A stretch of DNA of 64,000 nucleotides from CAIWHR01 sp963788185. GTDB taxonomy: Bacteria > Pseudomonadota > Gammaproteobacteria > Burkholderiales > Casimicrobiaceae. The stretch covers positions 124,001-188,000 of the forward strand of contig CAWBGE010000010.1 in the NCBI GenBank assembly GCA_963788185.1. Reading direction: 5' to 3'. The notes under the pieces were generated by a model, which worked only from the letters and a program-made list of their open reading frames with translations, did not search any database and was not told the DNA's origin. How positions within the stretch are numbered: position 1 is the stretch's first letter; each line of letters starts with the position of its first letter. The position numbers were made by a program, and so were the translations under genes. Positions 52,675 to 60,526 of the stretch are shown one piece after another.

Positions 52675-53727
52675 ATGCGCATCGAATCCGATCTCAAGCT
52701 CGACTTCAAGGACGTCCTCGTGCGTCCCAAGCGTTCGACGTTGACGACGCGCTCCGACGTCGACATCTCGCGCGAATTCCGCTTTCGCCATTCGGGCACC
52801 GAGTACCAGGGAATTCCGATCATCGCCGCCAACATGGACGCGACGGGCACGATGGAGCTGGCGCGCGTGCTCGACACGTTCAGGCTCTCGACCGCGCTGC
52901 ACAAGCACTACTCGGTCGACGACTGCGTCGAGTTCTTCCGCGGCCTCGAGCGTCCGAGCGCAGCGTTCTATTCGATGGGCATCGCCCGCGCCGATGCGGA
53001 CAAGTTCAACCGGGTGATGGAAGCGACCGCCGGAGGTGCCGAACCCGTGATCCGGTACGTCTGCATCGACGTTGCCAACGGATACACGGAGAGCTTCACC
53101 CGCTTCGTGCACAAGATCCGCGAAGCGTGGCCGCATCTGGTGATCATGGCCGGCAACGTCGTGACCGGCGAGATGACCGAGGAGCTGATCCTCTCCGGCG
53201 CCGACATCGTCAAGGTTGGGATCGGCCCCGGCTCGGTATGCACGACGCGCACGATGACCGGAGTCGGCTATCCGCAACTGTCGGCGATCATCGAGTGCGC
53301 CGACGCGGCACACGGACTCGAGGGGCACATCTGCGCCGACGGCGGCTGCACCACGCCGGGCGATGTGGCCAAGGCCTTCGGCGGGGGCGCCGATTTCGTG
53401 ATGCTGGGCGGAATGTTCGCCGGTCACGACGAATGCGGCGGCGAGACCGTCCTGCGCGACGGCGTCGCGTACAAGCGCTTCTACGGCATGAGCAGCAAAT
53501 CGGCGATGGACAAGTACTCGGGCGGCGTGGCCACCTACCGCGCCGCCGAGGGCAAGGAAGTGCTCCTGCCCGCGCGGGGCGCGGTTGCCGCCACCGTGCA
53601 GGAAATCCTCGGTGGCGTACGTTCGGCCTGCACCTACGTCGGCGCGCGGCGCCTGCGCGAACTCTCCAAGCGGACCACGTTCATCCGCGTGACCCAGCAG
53701 CTGAACGAGGTGTTCGGCAAGGGTTGA
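52675..53727 (+). CDS. guaC: GMP reductase
   Basis: A 350-residue TIM-barrel enzyme of the IMPDH/GMPR family that converts GMP to IMP with NADPH. The catalytic Cys lies in GIGPGSVCTTRTMTGVG, with ADGGCTTPGD and LGGMFAGHDE after it. No CBS pair interrupts the barrel, and the GMPR C-terminus is seen (YGMSSKSAMDKYSGG), separating it from GuaB. Length is that of GuaC (about 347). Confidence 0.93.
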   Translation: MRIESDLKLDFKDVLVRPKRSTLTTRSDVDISREFRFRHSGTEYQGIPIIAANMDATGTMELARVLDTFRLSTALHKHYSVDDCVEFFRGLERPSAAFYSMGIARADADKFNRVMEATAGGAEPVIRYVCIDVANGYTESFTRFVHKIREAWPHLVIMAGNVVTGEMTEELILSGADIVKVGIGPGSVCTTRTMTGVGYPQLSAIIECADAAHGLEGHICADGGCTTPGDVAKAFGGGADFVMLGGMFAGHDECGGETVLRDGVAYKRFYGMSSKSAMDKYSGGVATYRAAEGKEVLLPARGAVAATVQEILGGVRSACTYVGARRLRELSKRTTFIRVTQQLNEVFGKG

Positions 53728-53748
53728 GCGAGGCGCCGGACGCGACAA

Positions 53749-53773
53749 GGCACCCGAAGCACGGCGGGGTGCC
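53749..53773 (+). terminator. Hairpin after guaC
   Basis: GGCACCC and GGGTGCC form a perfect 7-bp stem with an 11-base loop, 22 bases after the guaC stop and between guaC and the convergent pirin gene. There is no U tract, so activity is uncertain. Confidence 0.3.
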
Positions 53774-53877
53774 GGGCGGCCGCGGATGGGAGCTCGCGCA
53801 TCGCGGGGCGTATCGGCAGCAAGGCGAGGAACAGCGGTCTCTTCCAGCCAGGTTCGAGCCTCGTGTTTGCCGCTGGA

Positions 53878-54741
53878 TCAACGCGCGATCTGCCCGAAAT
53901 TCCCGCTCTCGAAATCGCGCATCGCCTGCTTGATTTCGGCCTGGCTGTTCATCACAAAAGGGCCGTAGCCGACGATCGGCTCGTCGAGCGGCTGCCCGCT
54001 CAAAAACAGAACGACGGAGTCCTCCGACGTGTCGAATGCGAAATGCGTCCCTTTGCGCTCCATGACCGCAAGCTCGGATGCGCGGACGGTGTGCGCGCCG
54101 ATCCGGATCGCCCCGTGCAGAACGAAGAGCGCCGCGGTATGGCCCGCCGCAAGCTCGAAGGACAGCGAGCGACCGGCATTGAGCCGCAGGTCCCAGACGT
54201 TCATCGGCGTGAACGTGCGGGCAGCCCCCTTCGCGGTGCCGTAGCCACCGGCGATGACCCGGACCGTGCCTGCATCCCCGGGCAACTCGACGCGCGGTAT
54301 CTGCGCATCGGAAATACTCTGGTATCCGGGCGCCGACATCTTGTGCCTGGCAGGCAGATTGACCCAGAGCTGGATCATCTCGAACACGCCGCCGCTGCGC
54401 GCGAAGTCGGCACTGTGGAACTCGTCGTGCACCAGTCCCGCGGCGGCCGTCATCCACTGCACGTCGCCGGGACCGATCGTGCCGCCGCCGCCGGACGAAT
54501 CCCGATGGGTCACGCCGCCTTCGTAGACGATGGTGACGGTCTCGAACCCCCGGTGCGGATGCTCGCCGACGCCCAGCCTGCGCGTCGTCGGCGGAAAGGT
54601 CGCCGGACCCGCATAGTCCATCAGCAGGAACGGCGACAGTTCCTCGGCGGCATCGTTGTACGAGAAGATGCTCTGCACCGGAAAGCCGTTGCCGACCCAG
54701 TGGCTGCCGCTGCTGCGCTTGATGAATGCCAGTTGCTTCAT
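53878..54741 (-). CDS. Pirin family protein
   Basis: A 287-residue bicupin of the pirin family. The metal site of the N-terminal cupin is visible: HPHRGFETVTIVYEG (two His) and LVHDEFHS (His and Glu). The C-terminal pirin domain contains GHTAALFVLHG. Bacterial pirins are often quercetin dioxygenase-like or redox cofactors; the role here is unknown. The start MKQLAFIKRS follows GGAGG. A LysR remnant lies divergently upstream, the usual place for a pirin regulator. Confidence 0.9.
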   Translation of the reverse strand: MKQLAFIKRSSGSHWVGNGFPVQSIFSYNDAAEELSPFLLMDYAGPATFPPTTRRLGVGEHPHRGFETVTIVYEGGVTHRDSSGGGGTIGPGDVQWMTAAAGLVHDEFHSADFARSGGVFEMIQLWVNLPARHKMSAPGYQSISDAQIPRVELPGDAGTVRVIAGGYGTAKGAARTFTPMNVWDLRLNAGRSLSFELAAGHTAALFVLHGAIRIGAHTVRASELAVMERKGTHFAFDTSEDSVVLFLSGQPLDEPIVGYGPFVMNSQAEIKQAMRDFESGNFGQIAR

Positions 54742-54835
54742 ATCTGCCTCCGGGTGTCGATACCGGCAATGTAGGCGAAGGACAGGCCCGTTACCAGAGG
54801 GTCAAATGCGCCATATCTATCAAATTTATTGAACG

Positions 54836-54906
54836 ATCGACTTGGGTCTCAGCGCTGCTGCGGTCTTCGTGAAGGTGGTGCAGACGGGCAGTCTCAGCCT
54901 CGCGGC
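54836..54906 (+). pseudogene. Remnant of a LysR-type regulator N-terminus
   Basis: About 24 residues in one frame (IDLGLSAAAVFVKVVQTGSL and SLAAR) match the start of the LysR helix-turn-helix, where families read (M)DxLxAxxVFVxVVExGSxSxAAR. There is no ATG, a stop precedes it, and beyond LAAR the frame loses all similarity, with no recognition helix. It sits divergently from pirin where an intact LysR gene is common. It is judged a decayed, mostly deleted gene. Confidence 0.55.
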
Positions 54907-55277
54907 GCGCTTCCACTGTCTGGCAGGTCGGGGTTGCCTGCCGGGCATCTTTCGCGAGCCCGGATTGCCAGTGTTGCCGCGGAAGTCCGCGTACTCGCCG
55001 CCGGTCGGATCGGCTGGATCACCAGCACTTTGGCGCCTGTTGCGAGGCGCTGAACTCGATCCGATTCGTTGACAACAACGGGGGGCTTTACCTGCCGAGT
55101 GAGGGATTTTGTGCGATAACCGCCCGCCCAATTTCCTTCGCACTTGTCCCTACCGGGGGCAGGGTGTCCAATTGACGGCGACCATCCAAACACTGGCCGG
55201 CGCTGCTCCTCCTCGCGTCCGCAACCAGTCGCAGTCGTCGATCGAGGAGGCGTTGGTGCATACATAGGGGGTCAGGA
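54907..55277. other. Non-coding stretch before the SLH/MBL gene
   Basis: These 371 bases have no supported gene in six frames. They may include further decayed LysR sequence that I cannot recognise. The last bases (GGGGGTCAGGA) serve as the ribosome binding site of the following gene. Confidence 0.5.
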
Positions 55278-57593
55278 ATGAATCCGTCCAGAAGGAATTT
55301 CTTCACGGCAGTCGGGGCAGGCGTCACTGCGGTAGCGTTGCCCGGATGCGGTGGCGGCGACTCATCCGACGATTCGCCGGTCGGGGTTCTGCCGGGGGCT
55401 GGCGAGCTCTCTCGCGCTCAGTTCGTCGCGCAGATATCGGATTACATGGGTTGGTACCACCAATCGGGCTACAACGACTACTGGAAGGTGCCCGTGCGGA
55501 CCTTCGCAGACGTCAAGGCGACCGACCTGTACGCCAAGGAGATCGAGAACGCGTACGAAGAAAATGTCATCGGCCCGGACGCGAGCGGTAATTTCAATCC
55601 CCAATTCATCATGACTCGCGAGGACGCAGCGGTCATCTTCGCAAAGGCGTTCTTCCTCCCGATTCCGACGGATAACAGCGCGCTCAACAAGTTCAGCGAT
55701 GCCAGCGCCATCTACGATCCCGCGAAGCCCAGCGTCGCCGCGCTCGTCGCCGCAGGGTACATGTCGGGCCGCACCGCCAGCACCTTCGCGCCCACGTCGG
55801 CCATCACCGCCGCCGAAGCCAACGCGATCATTGCCGCGATCGAGGCGAAATCGGCGGTGGTCGTCCAGGCGATGCCAAAGCAGGCCGCGACGCACCTCAC
55901 GGTCCTCCCCGACGGCGCCGGCTCATCGGCGTCCGCGCCCGCTGTCGACGACGCCACGTACAAGAAGCTCCTCGCGGACAGGAACTACGCGCCGCGCCGC
56001 TTCATCCGCCTTACCACGCCGACGCCGGGCGCCACCATCTACTACACGACGGACGGCAGCGATCCGCGGACATCCTCGACCCGGGTGGTCTTCGACGTCG
56101 CCGCCACCGGCCACATTCAGGAACTGGTTGGCGAGCGCTCCGGCGCCAAGGGCCCGCAACCGTACCGCCTGGTGATGTGGAAGGCGGTGGCGGTGAAGAA
56201 CGGCGTCGCGGTGAGCCCGGTGCGCACGTTCCGGTGGAATCTGGTCCGGCCCTGGCAGTCCGTCTACGGCGCGGACCTCATCGAGGCCGGCAACTTCGAT
56301 CCGGCGCAGGGCGCGATCAAGCCGAAGGTCACCCGCCTCTACAGCGACTACGAGTCGGTCCGCGCGATGGCCTGGCTGATCGAGGGCCCGCAATCCGCGG
56401 TCATGCTCGACGCGCTGCAGACGACGTGGAACTCGACCGACCAAACCAGCGGCACGCTCTACGACAAGGTGAAGACCCTGACGTCCAAGCCGCTCAAGCT
56501 TGTCGTCGGGCACGCGCACGGCGACCACTACGCGCAGGCGCAGAACTTCCTCGGCGCGGGCGTCCCGGTCTACGCGAACTCGCGCGGCTGGAGCGGGCTC
56601 GCGAGCGTGCTCGCCACGAAGGACAACATCAAGCTGGTCAACAACGTCGAAGAGGGCGACCAGTTCGACCTCGGCACCACCGCGGCGCCGCTCAAGCTCG
56701 ACGTCTATGCGGCACCCGGGCACGATAACGGCCTGGTGATACTTCACGACAAGGTGAGCGGGTTCGTCTTCGCGACGGACTACTTCGGGTGCACGCGCAT
56801 GGGCACCGCCGACAACGTCGGCATCTCCGGCGCGCGGATAGACTGGCAGCTGTCGAACGTGATGCAGGTTCAGTCCGCGATGAAGCGCAACGGCGGCAAG
56901 ATCGTCCGACTCTTCACCGGCCACGACGAATCCTCGTTGCCGGGCTCGCAGATCGATCTGGTCCAGCAGCTGATGCAGAACATCGTCGATGAGCAGGAGG
57001 CGGCCAACAGCCCGACGCTGCGCAGCAGCGACCAGCCGCGCGCACGGACGACGATCATCGGCAACATGTTCACCGATCTCTACAGCTGGGCGGCGATCAA
57101 CATCGGCGGCACGTTCGGGACCACCCCGTACACCTACCTGAGCGCGCCCAACGCGGTGTACAGCTCGCACGCGACGATCGACTACACGCAGCCGAACGCG
57201 CACCTCAAGTACGCGGTCCTCGGAAACATCGAGATCACCGGCGGCACGCTGGTCGGCACTGCACTGACCTGGGCGGGTCCGAATACGCAGGTGACCTTGC
57301 CCGATGGTTCGCTGTGGCCAACGACCGGTCCGGTCGCGAACAGCCTGCGCAACAGGTTCAACCCGTGGGTCTACGATTACCGGATCAACGTCCCGTCGGG
57401 CACGACCAGCATCAGCGTTACGCCGATTCCGTTGGCGACCAAGGTGAAGCAGGTGACCGTCAACGGGAACGCCGTCCTCCCCAGGACGCCGGTGACGGTC
57501 AACGTCGCCAACGGCACCGTCGTCACGATCGTCGTGACCGCTCCCGACGGTGCCACGACCGAGAAGTACACGCTGACGGTCGCGGTCGTGTAG
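55278..57593 (+). CDS. Tat lipoprotein with SLH, chitobiase-like and metallo-beta-lactamase domains
   Basis: A 771-residue exported protein of unknown function. The N-terminus has a twin-arginine motif SRRNFF (residues 4-9) and a lipobox LPGC with Cys24. Residues about 43-195 contain two S-layer-homology-like repeats (FADVKATDLYAKEIENAYEENVI, then FSDASAIYD). A chitobiase C-terminal-like segment follows (TPTPGATIYYTTDGSDPRTSS, about 238-315). A metallo-beta-lactamase fold (about 335-570) has ligands His412, His414, Asp416, His417, His482, Asp501 and His549. The end (about 680-771) is a cadherin-like beta-sandwich. It would be a surface-anchored hydrolase; the substrate cannot be inferred. Confidence 0.85.
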   Translation: MNPSRRNFFTAVGAGVTAVALPGCGGGDSSDDSPVGVLPGAGELSRAQFVAQISDYMGWYHQSGYNDYWKVPVRTFADVKATDLYAKEIENAYEENVIGPDASGNFNPQFIMTREDAAVIFAKAFFLPIPTDNSALNKFSDASAIYDPAKPSVAALVAAGYMSGRTASTFAPTSAITAAEANAIIAAIEAKSAVVVQAMPKQAATHLTVLPDGAGSSASAPAVDDATYKKLLADRNYAPRRFIRLTTPTPGATIYYTTDGSDPRTSSTRVVFDVAATGHIQELVGERSGAKGPQPYRLVMWKAVAVKNGVAVSPVRTFRWNLVRPWQSVYGADLIEAGNFDPAQGAIKPKVTRLYSDYESVRAMAWLIEGPQSAVMLDALQTTWNSTDQTSGTLYDKVKTLTSKPLKLVVGHAHGDHYAQAQNFLGAGVPVYANSRGWSGLASVLATKDNIKLVNNVEEGDQFDLGTTAAPLKLDVYAAPGHDNGLVILHDKVSGFVFATDYFGCTRMGTADNVGISGARIDWQLSNVMQVQSAMKRNGGKIVRLFTGHDESSLPGSQIDLVQQLMQNIVDEQEAANSPTLRSSDQPRARTTIIGNMFTDLYSWAAINIGGTFGTTPYTYLSAPNAVYSSHATIDYTQPNAHLKYAVLGNIEITGGTLVGTALTWAGPNTQVTLPDGSLWPTTGPVANSLRNRFNPWVYDYRINVPSGTTSISVTPIPLATKVKQVTVNGNAVLPRTPVTVNVANGTVVTIVVTAPDGATTEKYTLTVAVV

Positions 57594-57626
57594 CTGCGTC
57601 GGCAGCTCCACCGCAGACGTATCCAT

Positions 57627-57659
57627 CGTCGGCGCCGCGCTTGCAACGCGGCGCCGACG
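57627..57659 (+). terminator. Long perfect hairpin after the SLH/MBL gene
   Basis: CGTCGGCGCCGCG and CGCGGCGCCGACG form a perfect 13-bp stem with a 7-base loop, 33 bases after the stop, followed by GTGTTTC. It is a likely 3' end for the SLH/MBL transcript. The remaining 250 bases to the next gene show nothing recognisable. Confidence 0.6.
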
Positions 57660-57909
57660 GTGTTTCAGGCGGCTCAATGGGCGCGCTCGAAGATCGTTGC
57701 ACCGGCGTTTCGGGCCTTGAGCGGTCTCGACGGGTTTCGCTCTATCCGGGCATTCGACCGCGTTCCGTGATGCGACGGCCCCCGTCGCCACTGACATACA
57801 CGGTCGATCAGCGCATGGCGTGGTAATCTGGGGCGGCGACCGCAGAGCGATCCTGATTCGACAGATTCCCGTGACGCGCCGACACGGCCCGCTGACACGC
57901 AGCCGACGC

Positions 57910-59433
57910 ATGAGCCCTGAACGCCGGCGACTGTCGCATGCACTGCTGCTCTCGCTGCTCATCCACGCGCTGCTGTTGAACCTGGTCTTCGACGGTCAGG
58001 GAACAGCTCTGCTGGGCTTCCGCTTCCCCTGGCTGGATCGACGGATCGAGGCGCCCGATCTGCGCCTCGTGCTCGTTCCGGCGCAGGTCGCCGGCGCGAA
58101 GTCGGCGGTTGCGGAGCCGTTGCCGCAGGCCTGGGTCGACCAGCACGCTTACCGCGGGCCGGTGCTGACGCCATCCGAGGCCCCTGCGCCGACCCCGGGG
58201 CGGAAGCCAGCAGCGATCGTGCCGGAGGCCAATTTGAGGGCAGAAGCCCATCGAAGGACCGAAGCGGCGACCGATGTGGCCCCTGCGGAATTGCCATCGA
58301 GCGCCGATATGCCGGGTGACACGGCGCTCCCGCCAGTTCCCGGTCCGGATGTGATCGCCCTGGCGCCGTCCGACGAGGCCACCTGGCTCGCGCCTGCGGC
58401 TCCAGCGATGCCTGCGCCTGTGGTCGCGGCCGCGTCAGACACCTCGAATCCCGAGAGCGCGATGCCCCCCGATCGAGATGCTGGTGATGCCGCTCCGGCG
58501 CCAATCGACCACGAGGCGCCGGAACGCGTCATCGAACCGGTCGAGCTCGACCCGTCCAAGCAGGTGGAACAGCTGGAAGCTGCACGATCGGAGGCTGCCC
58601 GTCAGGAAGCGGCGCGGTTGGAGGTCGAACGTCAGGAAGCCGTACAACAAGATGCGGCGCGACAAGAGGCGGCGCGACAGGAGACGGCGCGACAGGAGAC
58701 GGCGCGACAGGAGGCGGCGCGACAGGAGGCGGCACGACAGGAGACGGCGCGACAGGAGACGGCACGGCAAGAGGCGGCACGGCAAGAGGCGGCACGGCAG
58801 GAGGCGGCACGACAGGAGGCGGCACGGCAAGACGCGGCACGACAGGAGGCGGCACGACAAGAGGCGGCGCGACAGGAGGCGGCGCGACAGGAGGCGGCGC
58901 GACAGGAGGCGGCGCGACAGGAGGCGGCACGACAGGAGACGGCGCGACAGGAGGCGGCGCGGCAAGAGGCAGCCGCACGACGGGAAGCGACGCTTCGGGC
59001 GATCGGACGCCAGCTGGACGAGGAGGCCGCCCGGCGTGAAGCGGCATCGGCTGCAACGCGCCAGCTACCCTTGTCGAGCGGCGCACGTCGAGGCCGGCTC
59101 TTCGGTCGCGCCGACCCCAACGCGGAACTGGTCCTGTACGCGGAAGCGTGGAGCCGAAAAATCGAGCTGAACATGACGTTCGACATGGTCCGCGAAGCGG
59201 CGAAGCAGCCTCACAACAATCCCCTCGTTACGGTGGCCCTTCGTAGCGACGGCTCGGTGGAGTCGGTGACCTTCGTTCTCTCCAGCGGAGTGGCGGCAAT
59301 CGACGAAGCGATCCGACGTATCATCGACAGCCAGAAGCCCTACCAAGCGTTCCCGCCGGGTCTGGCCCGCGAGTTCGACGTGATTGAGATCCGCCGAACC
59401 TGGTACTTCGACGTGGCGATCCGGCTGTACTGA
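57910..59433 (+). CDS. TonB-like energy transducer with 21 ARQEA repeats
   Basis: A 507-residue protein anchored by one N-terminal helix (LSHALLLSLLIHALLLNLVF, about residues 9-28). A Pro/Ala-rich periplasmic stretch (about 85-215) is followed by a long charged helix: residues 250-354 are 21 unbroken five-residue repeats ARQ(E/D)(A/T). Residues about 415-507 form a TonB C-terminal domain (NNPLVTVALRSDGSVESVTFV, then FDVIEIRRTWYF). It likely links the inner membrane to an outer-membrane receptor. No exbB, exbD or receptor gene is adjacent. Earlier in-frame starts (57820, 57874) are possible. Confidence 0.82.
   Translation: MSPERRRLSHALLLSLLIHALLLNLVFDGQGTALLGFRFPWLDRRIEAPDLRLVLVPAQVAGAKSAVAEPLPQAWVDQHAYRGPVLTPSEAPAPTPGRKPAAIVPEANLRAEAHRRTEAATDVAPAELPSSADMPGDTALPPVPGPDVIALAPSDEATWLAPAAPAMPAPVVAAASDTSNPESAMPPDRDAGDAAPAPIDHEAPERVIEPVELDPSKQVEQLEAARSEAARQEAARLEVERQEAVQQDAARQEAARQETARQETARQEAARQEAARQETARQETARQEAARQEAARQEAARQEAARQDAARQEAARQEAARQEAARQEAARQEAARQEAARQETARQEAARQEAAARREATLRAIGRQLDEEAARREAASAATRQLPLSSGARRGRLFGRADPNAELVLYAEAWSRKIELNMTFDMVREAAKQPHNNPLVTVALRSDGSVESVTFVLSSGVAAIDEAIRRIIDSQKPYQAFPPGLAREFDVIEIRRTWYFDVAIRLY
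58657..58971 (+). repeat. In-frame 15-bp minisatellite, 21 copies
   Basis: Exactly 21 tandem 15-base units of the form GCG-CGA-CAG-GAG-GCG (with synonymous and Ala/Thr or Glu/Asp variants) encode ARQEA repeats of the TonB-like protein. Arrays of this kind change copy number by slippage while staying in frame. The repeat also creates long spurious ORFs in the other five frames. Confidence 0.95.
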
Positions 59434-59442
59434 CGGGAAAGA

Positions 59443-59532
59443 TGGCGGAAGGTGTGAGATTCGAACTCACGGTGCCGTTGCCAGCACGCCGGATTTCAAG
59501 TCCGGTGCATTAGACCGCTCTGCCAACCTTCC
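59443..59532 (-). tRNA. tRNA-Ser(UGA)
   Basis: A 90-base class II tRNA on the minus strand. The acceptor stem is GGAAGGT / ACCTTCC, the anticodon arm is CCGGA-CTTGAAA-TCCGG with anticodon TGA, and the long variable arm is typical of serine tRNAs. The T arm has GTTCGAATC, and the 3' CCA is encoded. It follows the TonB-like gene by 9 bases, on the opposite strand. Confidence 0.97.
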
Positions 59533-59662
59533 TGATGCCGCCGGGCGGGCGCGAGGGTGACGGGTTCACGACGCGCGTCGAGGGCGCCGGAGGCATTGAA
59601 ACTCCGCCGGGGCGGCGCCATGTTAGCACGCGACTGCCCCTGCCCCCGTGATGGGTAATGCG

Positions 59663-59690
59663 TTGAAACTTGTGCGATTTCTGATAGTCT
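59663..59690 (+). promoter_or_regulatory. Candidate promoter of yccA
   Basis: TTGAAA (59663-59668) and TAGTCT (59685-59690) are spaced 16 bases apart, about 45 bases before the yccA start. The -10 match is weak (3/6). This is consensus matching only. Confidence 0.3.
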
Positions 59691-59733
59691 TAGTCACTGT
59701 CCCGGTCCCGTTTGGGCCGTTATCGGAGGAATC

Positions 59734-60456
59734 ATGAAATTGAATCTCCAGCCTATCCCCATCAGTAACGACCGTTCGTCGCTGCCGCGTGGGGACACGT
59801 CGCTGGTCACGCAGCAGAATCGAGTCCTGCGCAACACCTATTGGCTGCTCGCGCTGTCGCTGCTGCCGGTCGTTGGCGGCGCGTTCGTAGGCTCTGCGTT
59901 CAACTTTTCCGCGCTGTTCAAGGCGGCCCCCATCATGACGCCGCTGCTGATGTTCGGCGCGATGATGGCGATGATGTTCGCCGTCACTGCGCTGCGCAAC
60001 AGCGCCTGGGGTGTGGCCGCGCTGTTCGGCTTCACTTTCGTGTCGGGGGTGTTCCTGACGCCCATCCTGACTGTGGCTGCGGGGTTCAGGAACGGCGGCC
60101 AACTCGTGGCGCTGGCAGGCGGGATGACGGCGGCGATCTTCTTCGCCATGGCGGCAATCGCCACGGTGTCGAAGCGGGACTTCTCGTTCCTGGGCAAGTT
60201 CCTGTTCGTCGGCATGATCCTGCTCATCGTCGCTTCGCTTGCCAACCTGTTCTTCCAGGTGCCGGCAGTGTCGCTGGCGATCTCGGCAGTCGCCGTGCTG
60301 ATCTTCTCCGCCTACCTGCTGCACGACATCAGCAGGATCGTCCAGGGTGGCGAGACCAACTACGTGATGGCGACGCTTGGAGTGTTCTTGAGCCTGTACA
60401 ACATCTTCATCAGCCTGCTGAACCTGCTGCTGGCGTTTTCCGGGCAGCGCGACTGA
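59734..60456 (+). CDS. yccA: Bax inhibitor-1/YccA family membrane protein
   Basis: A 240-residue inner-membrane protein with seven hydrophobic helices. The family signature near the fifth and sixth helices is visible (FSAYLLHDISRIVQGGETNYVMATLGVFLSLYNIF), including the conserved acidic residues. YccA interacts with the FtsH protease in E. coli and resembles pH-sensitive calcium leak proteins. GGAGG lies 5 bases before the ATG. A strong intrinsic terminator follows. Confidence 0.92.
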   Translation: MKLNLQPIPISNDRSSLPRGDTSLVTQQNRVLRNTYWLLALSLLPVVGGAFVGSAFNFSALFKAAPIMTPLLMFGAMMAMMFAVTALRNSAWGVAALFGFTFVSGVFLTPILTVAAGFRNGGQLVALAGGMTAAIFFAMAAIATVSKRDFSFLGKFLFVGMILLIVASLANLFFQVPAVSLAISAVAVLIFSAYLLHDISRIVQGGETNYVMATLGVFLSLYNIFISLLNLLLAFSGQRD

Positions 60457-60482
60457 CGGGCAGTTCGTACCGAAACATCCGA

Positions 60483-60509
60483 GGGGCGACCGCAAGTCGC
60501 CCCTTTTTT
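60483..60509 (+). terminator. Rho-independent terminator of yccA
   Basis: GGGGCGAC and GTCGCCCC form a perfect 8-bp stem with a 5-base loop, followed directly by six T. It lies 26 bases after the yccA stop and before the convergent rlmD gene. Confidence 0.92.
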
Positions 60510-60526
60510 CACGTTGGCGGCGATCG

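Noticed and set aside
58657..58971. Regular short repeats resembling a CRISPR array
   Set aside because: Units are contiguous 15-mers with no spacers, are in frame, and encode a TonB-like protein; no cas gene is present.
58435..59186. Long ORFs on the minus strand and in other frames rich in RRLLS, VAPPP or ASCRA repeats
   Set aside because: They are shadows of the 15-bp in-frame repeat of the TonB-like gene, which keeps all six frames open; they have no start signals or domains.
59443..59532. tRNA-Ser gene as an integration site of a mobile element
   Set aside because: No integrase, direct repeat of the tRNA 3' end or composition change was seen on either side.
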